NCBI GenBank assembly: GCA_025928415.1
Contig: JAICJK010000197.1
Location: 1 to 5,595, forward strand
From: Solirubrobacteraceae bacterium
GTDB lineage: Bacteria > Actinomycetota > Thermoleophilia > Solirubrobacterales > Solirubrobacteraceae
Reading direction: 5' to 3'
DNA: 5,595 nucleotides
Position numbers and translations under genes: made by a program. A model generated the notes under the pieces. That model did no database searches. It had not been told where the DNA came from and saw only the letters and a program-made list of their open reading frames with translations. This document shows, one piece after another, positions 1 through 4,914 of this stretch. How positions within the stretch are numbered: position 1 is the first letter of the stretch; each line of letters begins with the position of its first letter.

Positions 1-429
1 CGCCGCCCAGGCGCCGTGCAGGCCGCAGCCGATCAGGCCGGCCGTCGCAGCGTCCTCGCGTGCCAGGGCGCGGGCGGCGATCGCGGCCACCGCGCCCGTG
101 CGCAGCGCGGTCACGGCGCCCGCGTCCAGCAGCGCGAGCAGCTCCGACGTGCGGGCGTCGGAGACGCAGACGACGCCCATCACCGTCGGCAGGCCCTGCG
201 CCGGGTTGCCGGGGAAGGAGGAGATCCACTTGAGCATCGCCAGGTCGCCCCCGCGCGCCGGCATCGCGCGGAAGTCGCCGTGCGGCGGGGCGGTCAGGTA
301 GGTCTTGGCCGGCATGACCCACTCGCCGCGATGGTGGCGGCCGAACGCGTCGCGCACGACGTCGATCGCGGCCTCCGGCGTCACCGCGGCCAGGACGGCG
401 TCGTGGTCGAGGACGGCGACGTCGGGCAT
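1..429 (-). CDS. Ornithine cyclodeaminase / mu-crystallin family protein, N-terminal part
   Basis: Reading the minus strand from the ATG at 429-427 gives 143 uninterrupted residues running off the window start, so the C-terminal half (family members are about 310-350 residues) is missing. Visible landmarks fit the OCD/mu-crystallin/alanine dehydrogenase-like family. MLKWISSFPGNP (65-76) holds Lys67, in the place of the lysine that binds the substrate carboxylate in ornithine cyclodeaminase. It is followed by GLPTVMGVVCVSDARTSELL (79-98). ALRTGAVAAIAARALAR (108-124) has the conserved Arg-Thr-Gly, and GLIGCGLHG (131-139) is the start of the NAD(P)-binding Rossmann fold. The family includes ornithine cyclodeaminase, alanine dehydrogenase, ketimine reductase and opine-type synthases, all cytoplasmic, and the substrate cannot be told from this half. 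The gene diverges from the one at 458. No good Shine-Dalgarno precedes the ATG, but a TATCGT box 8 bases upstream would give a leaderless mRNA. Family assignment is firm; exact activity is open. Confidence 0.9.
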   Translation of the reverse strand, partial: MPDVAVLDHDAVLAAVTPEAAIDVVRDAFGRHHRGEWVMPAKTYLTAPPHGDFRAMPARGGDLAMLKWISSFPGNPAQGLPTVMGVVCVSDARTSELLALLDAGAVTALRTGAVAAIAARALAREDAATAGLIGCGLHGAWAA

Positions 430-437
430 GGCGGCGG

Positions 438-465
438 ACGATAGCCTTCGCCCCCGGATGCCCAA
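438..465 (-). promoter_or_regulatory. Candidate leaderless promoter for the OCD-family gene
   Basis: On the minus strand, TATCGT (443-438) fits the actinobacterial TANNNT -10 pattern and lies 8 bases before the ATG at 429, so transcription would begin at or next to the start codon. TTGGGC (465-460), 16 bases upstream of it, is a weak -35 candidate. On the plus strand TAGCCT (442-447) overlaps the same box and could serve the gene at 458. T/A-containing hexamers of this form should be uncommon in such G+C-rich DNA, but the call rests on pattern only. Confidence 0.35.
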
Positions 466-682
466 CCGCCGCCCCAGGCTCGAGATCGTGGCCCCAGCCG
501 CGTCGCCCGCGGAGGCGGCCGCCGTGGCCGCCGCGATCGAGCAGTTCCTGCGCCAGACCGCGCCGCCGCCCGCGCCGGCCCCCCCGGTCCGCAACCCGTG
601 GCTGCGCGCCGCCCTGCTCGAGCAGACCGGGCGCGCGCCCGGCGCGCCGACGCCGTGGGGCGACCCCCACCCCTGGGGCTGA
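458..682 (+). CDS. Small Ala/Pro-rich protein, possibly acyl-CoA carboxylase epsilon-like
   Basis: This 74-residue reading frame has consistent G/C third positions. It starts at ATG 458; an in-frame ATG at 428 would overlap the divergent gene's start codon and is less likely. The protein has an N-terminal strand-like segment LEIVAPAASP (8-17), a helix EAAAVAAAIEQFLRQ (19-33), a Pro/Ala linker (35-44) and a C-terminal NPWLRAALLEQTGR (46-59). That layout recalls the epsilon subunit of actinobacterial acyl-CoA carboxylases (short strand, PEE/PAE-type helix, Pro/Ala linker, W-x-R-x-A-L-like tail). Those subunits bind and stimulate the biotin-dependent carboxyltransferase complex that makes malonyl- or methylmalonyl-CoA. 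No carboxylase beta or alpha gene is in the window, so the genomic context that normally supports this call is missing. No clear Shine-Dalgarno is present; TAGCCT at 442-447 would give an almost leaderless transcript. It could equally be an unrelated hypothetical protein. Confidence 0.5.
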   Translation: MPNRRPRLEIVAPAASPAEAAAVAAAIEQFLRQTAPPPAPAPPVRNPWLRAALLEQTGRAPGAPTPWGDPHPWG

Positions 683-687
683 GCGGC

Positions 688-725
688 CGCCGGCGAGGAG
701 CGCCGGCGCGCCAGCATCACTGGCG
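688..725 (+). terminator. Two tandem hairpins after the small gene, possible terminator
   Basis: Six bases past the stop at 682 lies a perfect 8-bp stem (688-695 with 701-708, loop AGGAG). It is followed at once by a 6-bp stem (709-714 with 720-725, loop CATCA). No U tract follows, so this is not a classic intrinsic terminator. G+C-rich actinobacteria often end genes with U-less hairpins. The position separates the gene at 458 from the ECF unit. Confidence 0.35.
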
Positions 726-727
726 GC

Positions 728-754
728 TGTCGCAGTGGCCCGCGACCGTTCGAC
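728..754 (+). promoter_or_regulatory. Candidate ECF42-type promoter of the DGPF/sigma unit
   Basis: TGTCGC (728-733), a 17-base spacer and CGAC (751-754) resemble the motif I recall for ECF42 targets (TGTCGA-like -35 with a CGWC-like -10), placed upstream of a DGPF gene. Transcription would start near 761 and leave a leader of about 50 bases before the ATG at 810, with the GGAGG ribosome-binding site at 800-804. This implies positive autoregulation by the sigma factor encoded downstream. An alternative -10, CGTC at 754-757, would need a 20-base spacer. The consensus is from memory and the match is 5 of 6 in the -35. Confidence 0.45.
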
Positions 755-809
755 GTCCCGGTGAACCAGTCGGCGCACGAGCGCGCCGGCGACACGATCG
801 GAGGCTGAC

Positions 810-1160
810 ATGCAGTACACGCTCCTCATCTACGCCGACCCGACCGCCGGCCCGTCGCCCGGCTCGCCCGAGTTCCAGGAGCGCCACGACGCGTGGATGT
901 CCTACACCCAGGCCATGATCGACGCGGGCGTGCACATCGCCGGCGAGGCGTTGCAGCCCACCCAGGCGGCGACGACCGTCCGGCAGCGCGACGGCGAGAC
1001 GCTCACCGTCGACGGTCCGTTCGCCGAGACGAAGGAGATCCTCGGCGGCTTCTACATCCTCGACACGCCGAACCTGGACGACGCGCTGACCTGGGCGGGC
1101 CGCGCGCCCCATCTCGGCGAGGGGTCCGTCGAGGTCCGGCCCGTGATGACCTTCGCCTAG
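810..1160 (+). CDS. YciI-like protein with DGPF motif (ECF42 partner)
   Basis: This 116-residue soluble protein starts at ATG 810, five bases after a clear GGAGG (800-804). The signature DGPFAETKE lies at residues 68-76, with the ferredoxin-like YCII fold suggested by the opening MQYTLLIYAD, the central helix ERHDAWMSYTQAMIDAG (24-40) and the closing strand VEVRPVMTF. Length and motif match the DGPF (YCII-related) family, formerly annotated as phosphohydroxythreonine-associated or PhnB-like proteins. Biochemical function is unknown; YciI-type proteins are small dimeric barrel-like proteins with proposed catalytic His/Asp residues. DGPF genes typically sit beside ECF42 sigma factor genes and are their main regulatory targets. 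Here the sigma gene begins 4 bases after the stop, so co-transcription and probable translational coupling are expected. Family call is strong; what the protein senses or does is not known. Confidence 0.93.
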   Translation: MQYTLLIYADPTAGPSPGSPEFQERHDAWMSYTQAMIDAGVHIAGEALQPTQAATTVRQRDGETLTVDGPFAETKEILGGFYILDTPNLDDALTWAGRAPHLGEGSVEVRPVMTFA

Positions 1161-1164
1161 CCCG

Positions 1165-2439
1165 GTGCGCGGGCCGGCCGTCCTGGACCGGGTCGCCCAC
1201 GAGGAGGGCGGCCGGATCATCGCGACGCTCATCCGCCACGTCGGCGGGGACTTCGCGCTGGCCGAGGACGCGCTGCAGGACGCCTACGCCGTCGCGGCGG
1301 CCACGTGGGGGACCGGCAACGGTCCCGTCCCGGACAACCCGGGCGCGTGGCTGACCACGACGGCGCGGCGCCGGGCCATCGACCGCCTGCGCCGCGCCCG
1401 GGCCCTCGACGACCGCATCCGGGTCCTCGAGGCGCTCGCGACGCGCGAGGGCGACGGCGAGGACGAGGGCGAGGGCGAGGACGACGCCATGGACAGCTCC
1501 CTGCACGACGACCGGCTGCGGCTGCTGTTCACCTGCTGTCACCCCGCGCTGCCGCTGGAGGCGCGAGTCGCCCTGACGCTCAAGTCGCTCGGCGGCCTGA
1601 GCACCGGCGAGGTGGCCCGCGCGTTCCTGGTCTCCGAGGTGGCGATGCACCAGCGGCTCACCCGGGCGCGGCGCAAGATCGCCGACAAGGGCATCCCCTA
1701 CCGCGTGCCGCCGGACGAGCTGCTGCCCGAGCGGCTGGCCGGGGTCCTCGCGGTGGTCTACCTCGTGTTCAACGAGGGTCACACGGCCGCCGCCGGCGCG
1801 CGGCTGGTCCGCGAGGAGCTGTGCGGGGAGGCGCTGCGCCTGGGGCGGCTGCTCGCCGACCTCATGCCCGACGAGGCGGAGGTGCTCGGCCTGCTCGCGC
1901 TCATGCTGCTCACCGACGCGCGGCGCGCGGCGCGGCTCGACGCGCGCGGCCGGGCGGTCCCGCTCGCCGACCAGGACCGCGGGCGCTGGGACGCGGAGGC
2001 GATCGCCGAGGGCGCCGCGCTGCTCGACCGCGCGCTGCGCCTGCGCCGGCCCGGGCCCTACCAGCTGCAGGCCGCGATCGCCGCGCTGCACGCGACCGCG
2101 CTGAGCTGGGCGGAGACCGACTGGGCGCAGATCGCGGCGCTCTACGCGGCGCTGGCCGCCCACGACCCGTCGCCCGTGGTGACGGTCAACCGCGCGGTGG
2201 CCGTCGGCTTCGCGGACGGCCCGCGGGCGGGCCTGGCGCTGCTGCGCGCGCTCGACGGCGATCCCGCCCTCGGCGACTACCCCCCGCTGCACGCCGCCCG
2301 CGCCGAGCTGCTGCGCCGGGCCGGCGACCGGGCGGGCGCCGACGCCGCCTACGCCCGCGCGATCGCGGCGACGGCCAACGCCGTGCAGCGCGCCGAGCTG
2401 GAGGCCCGCCGCGCCGCGAATGCGGCGCAAACGACATAG
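1165..2439 (+). CDS. ECF42-type RNA polymerase sigma factor with DUF6596/TPR extension
   Basis: This 424-residue cytoplasmic sigma factor probably directs RNA polymerase to DGPF-type promoters. The start is GTG 1165, four bases after the upstream TAG; no strong Shine-Dalgarno is seen, so coupling to the DGPF gene is likely. Region sigma-2 spans about 10-80: RIIATLIRHVGGDFALAEDALQDAY, then DNPGAWLTTTARRRAIDRLRR. An acidic Gly/Glu/Asp linker follows (95-107). Sigma-4 is at about 115-172, with LRLLFTCCHPAL (118-129), TLKSLGGLSTGEVARAFLVS (138-157) and the helix-turn-helix end MHQRLTRARRKIA (161-173). The extension (about 180-424) carries LVFNEGH (200-206), LLTDARRAARLDARGRAVPLADQDRGRWD (248-276) and TPR-like helices, all ECF42 hallmarks. 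In this group the extension is reported to be needed for activity and takes the place of a separate anti-sigma factor; none is encoded here. The activating signal is unknown. Length fits the group (about 400-430). Confidence 0.95.
   Translation: MRGPAVLDRVAHEEGGRIIATLIRHVGGDFALAEDALQDAYAVAAATWGTGNGPVPDNPGAWLTTTARRRAIDRLRRARALDDRIRVLEALATREGDGEDEGEGEDDAMDSSLHDDRLRLLFTCCHPALPLEARVALTLKSLGGLSTGEVARAFLVSEVAMHQRLTRARRKIADKGIPYRVPPDELLPERLAGVLAVVYLVFNEGHTAAAGARLVREELCGEALRLGRLLADLMPDEAEVLGLLALMLLTDARRAARLDARGRAVPLADQDRGRWDAEAIAEGAALLDRALRLRRPGPYQLQAAIAALHATALSWAETDWAQIAALYAALAAHDPSPVVTVNRAVAVGFADGPRAGLALLRALDGDPALGDYPPLHAARAELLRRAGDRAGADAAYARAIAATANAVQRAELEARRAANAAQTT
1447..1485 (+). repeat. In-frame low-complexity GAGGRC hexamer repeat in the sigma factor linker
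   Basis: Thirteen codons alternate GAG with GGC or GAC (plus GAC-GGC), encoding EGDGEDEGEGEDD between sigma-2 and sigma-4. The unit is six bases, so gain or loss of a unit would keep the frame and only change the length of an acidic linker. Family members usually have a shorter, less repetitive segment here, as far as I recall. Confidence 0.6.
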
Positions 2440-2476
2440 CCCGAAACCCGATCGGAGTTTTGGGTATTCTGCGCGC
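2440..2476 (+). promoter_or_regulatory. Candidate leaderless promoter and imperfect dyad before the sulfite reductase
   Basis: The 37 bases between the sigma factor stop and the reductase ATG are noticeably richer in A/T than their surroundings. TATTCT (2465-2470) fits a TANNNT -10 box and is 6 bases before the ATG at 2477, which would make the transcript leaderless; there is no Shine-Dalgarno to contradict this. Immediately upstream lies an imperfect 25-base inverted repeat (2440-2464): CCCGAAAC pairs with GTTTTGGG with one G-T wobble, then a mismatch and one more pair around a GATCG centre. No good -35 is visible at 16-18 bases, so an activator or repressor binding the dyad is plausible. 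As RNA the same dyad could instead end the sigma transcript. Confidence 0.45.
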
Positions 2477-4312
2477 ATGGAACCCACGTCCGTGCCGACG
2501 GAGCACACGCCGACCCGCCCTGGCCGCGGCTCCCTGGAGGATCCGGAGCGCCTCGAGGAGGTCCCGGGCCACGTCATCCCGATCCTCGAGCGCGAGTTCG
2601 ACGACTTCGACACCGAGGCCGGCAGGTTCCTGCGCGGCGACAGCGCGGAGGACGAGTTCATCCCCTTCCGCCTGCGCCAGGGGGTCTACGGCCAGCGCCA
2701 GCCCGGCGTCCAGATGGTCCGCGTCAAGCTGCCCATGGGCGGCATCACGCCCGAGCAGCTCGAGGCGTTCGCCGACGGCATCGAGAGGTACGTCCCCCTG
2801 AAGAAGGGGCACATCACCACGCGGCAGAACATCCAGATGCACCACGTGCCGCTGCCCGACGCCGCGGAGCTCATCCGCGGGCTCTCCGACGCGGGGCTGT
2901 CGAGCCGCGAGGGCTGCGGCAACACCGTGCGCAACGTCACCGGCGACCCGTGGGCCGGTGTCGCGCCCGGCGAGGTGTTCGACCTCACGCCCTACGCCGG
3001 CGCCTACGTGCGCTACTTCGTGCGCCACCCCACCACCCAGCTCATGCCGCGCAAGGTCAAGACCGCCTTCGACGGCACGCCGGAGGAGGATCGCTCGCTG
3101 ACCGCGATCCACGACATCGCCTTCCTGGCCCGCGAGCGCGACGGCGTGCGCGGCGTCGAGGTCCGCGTCGGCGGCGGCACGGCGATCATGCCCCGCCTCG
3201 CGCCGACCCTCTACGACTTCGTCTCCCTCGACGACGGCGAGTACCTCGAGGTCGCCGAGGCCGTGCTGCGCATCTTCGACCGCCAGGACTTCCTGCGCGT
3301 CAACCGCGCCCGCGCGCGCCTGAAGGTGCTGATCGACAAGATCGGCATCGACGCGTTCCGCGAGCTCGTGGACGAGGAGCGCCGCGGCGACTGGGTCGCC
3401 GAGCGCGACTTCGACGTCGCCGGGCTGCGCCTGGACGTCGACGAGGAGGCGCGGGCGCCCGCCGCCCCGGCCGACTACGCCTCGCCGAACGGCGACCACT
3501 CGGAGTTCGCGCGCTTCCGCGAGGCCAACGTGACCGCCCAGCGCCAGGAGGGCTTCGTGGCCGTCGAGGTGAAGGTCACCCGCGGCGACCTCTCGGTCGA
3601 CCAGCTCCGCGCGCTGGCCGATCTCGCGCGCCGCTACTCGGGCGGCTGGGTGCGCACCACCGTGCACCAGAACCTGCTGTTCCGCTGGGTACGGGAGGAG
3701 ACGGCCTACGAGCTCTGGCGGGCGCTGAAGGCCCTCGACCTCGGCGACGCCGGCGCCGACGAGATCAGCGACGTCGTCTCGTGCCCCGGCACGGACTCCT
3801 GCAAGCTCGGCATCACCTCCTCGATGGGCCTCAACCAGGCGGTGCAGGAGCGCGTGGAGGCGATGGGCATCACCGACCCGCTGACCCGCCGCCTGCACAT
3901 CAAGATGAGCGGCTGCCCCAACGGCTGCAGCCAGCACCACATCGCCAACCTCGGCTTCTACGGCGCATCGATCAAGGTCGGCGACCGGACGATCCCGGCC
4001 TACGTCGCCCACGTCGGCGGCAACTACGACGGCGGGGAGATCGTCTACGGCAAGCGCCTCAAGGTCCGCCTCGCGGCCAAGCGGGTGCCGGAGGCCGTGG
4101 AGCGCTGGATCCGCTTCTACGAGGCCGAGCGCGAGGACGGCGAGGTCTTCAACGCCTTCGCCGAGCGCGTCGGGACGACGGCCTTCGAGGACCAGGTCCG
4201 CGACCTGGCGATGCCGATCGCGTTCGGCGTCGAGACCATGAACCACTTCGTCGACTGGAACCGCAACGTCCCCTTCGAGGTCATCCGGGGCGAGGGCGAA
4301 TGCGCGATGTGA
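2477..4312 (+). CDS. sir: Siroheme/4Fe-4S sulfite (nitrite/sulfite) reductase, ferredoxin-type
   Basis: This 611-residue cytoplasmic enzyme probably performs the six-electron reduction of sulfite to sulfide with ferredoxin as donor. It shows the duplicated NIR_SIR layout: ferredoxin-like half-domain about 60-130, siroheme domain about 140-300, second half-domain about 350-425, second siroheme domain about 430-560. Cluster ligands are C436 and C442 (CPGTDSC) and C480 and C484 (CPNGC). Anion and siroheme residues fit R116 (TTRQNIQ), R152 (TVRN), K193 and K195 (PRKVK), matching the Arg/Arg/Lys/Lys set of E. coli sulfite reductase. Tyr71 (GVYGQRQ) and Cys147 (EGCGN) align by motif with the cross-linked Tyr/Cys pair of mycobacterial NirA, a sulfite reductase, whereas plant nitrite reductases lack that pair. 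The adjacent APS reductase also favours sulfite. The start at 2477 is chosen because the family N-terminus follows closely and a -10 box sits just upstream; an ATG at 2420 would overlap the sigma gene. Nitrite remains a possible substrate. Confidence 0.93.
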   Translation: MEPTSVPTEHTPTRPGRGSLEDPERLEEVPGHVIPILEREFDDFDTEAGRFLRGDSAEDEFIPFRLRQGVYGQRQPGVQMVRVKLPMGGITPEQLEAFADGIERYVPLKKGHITTRQNIQMHHVPLPDAAELIRGLSDAGLSSREGCGNTVRNVTGDPWAGVAPGEVFDLTPYAGAYVRYFVRHPTTQLMPRKVKTAFDGTPEEDRSLTAIHDIAFLARERDGVRGVEVRVGGGTAIMPRLAPTLYDFVSLDDGEYLEVAEAVLRIFDRQDFLRVNRARARLKVLIDKIGIDAFRELVDEERRGDWVAERDFDVAGLRLDVDEEARAPAAPADYASPNGDHSEFARFREANVTAQRQEGFVAVEVKVTRGDLSVDQLRALADLARRYSGGWVRTTVHQNLLFRWVREETAYELWRALKALDLGDAGADEISDVVSCPGTDSCKLGITSSMGLNQAVQERVEAMGITDPLTRRLHIKMSGCPNGCSQHHIANLGFYGASIKVGDRTIPAYVAHVGGNYDGGEIVYGKRLKVRLAAKRVPEAVERWIRFYEAEREDGEVFNAFAERVGTTAFEDQVRDLAMPIAFGVETMNHFVDWNRNVPFEVIRGEGECAM

Positions 4313-4908
4313 TCGGCGACGCGCTCGCCGAGACGCTGGCCGAGGCGGCGTCCCACGAGCGGCTGGTGCTCCTGTGCTCCTTCCAGAAGGAGGAGTCGGT
4401 GATCGTCGACGAGCTGCTGCGCGTCGCGCCGCACGCGCGCGTCGTGACGATCGACACCGGCGTCCTGTTCGAAGAGACCCTGGCCACGTGGCGCGCCTTC
4501 GAGGAGCGCTTCGGCCTGACCGTCGAGGTGCAGGACGCGGCGAGCGCCGGCGCGGCGTGGAGCGGCCCCGAGCACTGCTGCGGCGCGACGAAGGTCGCCG
4601 CGCTGGAGCGAGCGCTCGCCGGCGCGCAGGCGTGGATCACCGGCGTCCGGCGCGAGCAGGGCCCCACGCGGGCGGCCACCGAGCACGTCGAGTGGGACGC
4701 CAAGCGGGAGATGTGGAAGTACAACCCGCTGGCCGCCTGGACCGAGCAGGACCTGTGGCGGCGCATCCACGAGCGCGACCTGCCCTACCACCCGCTGCAC
4801 GACCAGGGCTACGAGTCGATCGGCTGCGCGCCCTGCACGCTGCCGGGGGCGGGGCGCGAGGGCCGCTGGGCCGGCACCGACAAGACCGAGTGCGGCCTGC
4901 ACCTCTGA
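4300..4908 (+). CDS. cysH: Adenylyl-sulfate (APS) reductase, 4Fe-4S assimilatory type
   Basis: This 202-residue cytoplasmic enzyme reduces adenylyl sulfate to sulfite and AMP using thioredoxin or a similar thiol donor. The adenylate-binding loop is LLCSFQKEESVIVDELL (24-40), followed by TIDTGVLFEETLATW (50-64). Cluster cysteines are C93-C94 and C176-x2-C179, which separates the APS-using iron-sulfur type from PAPS reductases that lack them. WITGVRREQGPTRA (112-125) is the substrate Arg loop and TECGLHL (196-202) carries the catalytic Cys198. The protein is short (family about 230-270) because it lacks an N-terminal extension. Instead of the usual CC-x2-R-K-x2-P-L it reads CCGATKVAAL, with Thr for Arg and Ala for Pro. 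The ATG at 4300 overlaps the upstream gene by 13 bases and is preceded by GAGGG (4292-4296); the in-frame GTG at 4309 overlapping the TGA is a weaker alternative. Translational coupling to the sulfite reductase matches their consecutive reactions. Confidence 0.94.
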   Translation: MRDVIGDALAETLAEAASHERLVLLCSFQKEESVIVDELLRVAPHARVVTIDTGVLFEETLATWRAFEERFGLTVEVQDAASAGAAWSGPEHCCGATKVAALERALAGAQAWITGVRREQGPTRAATEHVEWDAKREMWKYNPLAAWTEQDLWRRIHERDLPYHPLHDQGYESIGCAPCTLPGAGREGRWAGTDKTECGLHL

Positions 4909-4914
4909 GCTGAC

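Noticed and set aside
305..457. Upstream extension of the small gene at 458 to ATG 305 or 428
   Set aside because: The extension lies antisense to the OCD-family coding region, which has clear motifs there, and its translation looks random.
2420..2476. Upstream ATG at 2420 as start of the sulfite reductase
   Set aside because: It would overlap the sigma gene, adds a basic segment unlike the family and would place the TATTCT box and dyad inside the coding region.
2440..2476. Riboswitch (SAM or similar) in front of the sulfur operon
   Set aside because: Only 37 bases are available and no known aptamer core is visible; the leaderless arrangement leaves no 5' leader.
1003..2661. Long open frame of 552 codons on the minus strand opposite the sigma factor gene
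   Set aside because: Arg/Gly/Ala-rich shadow typical of very G+C-rich coding DNA; it is antisense to a well-recognised ECF42 protein and shows no family motif.
1305..2801. Plus-strand open frame of 498 codons in another frame of the sigma gene
   Set aside because: Arg/Gly/Pro/Ala-rich out-of-frame translation that runs into the sulfite reductase; not a gene.
2186..4246. Minus-strand open frame of 686 codons opposite the sulfite reductase
   Set aside because: Composition (Val, Asp, Leu, Gly, His runs) mirrors the complementary codons of the real gene; no domain recognisable.
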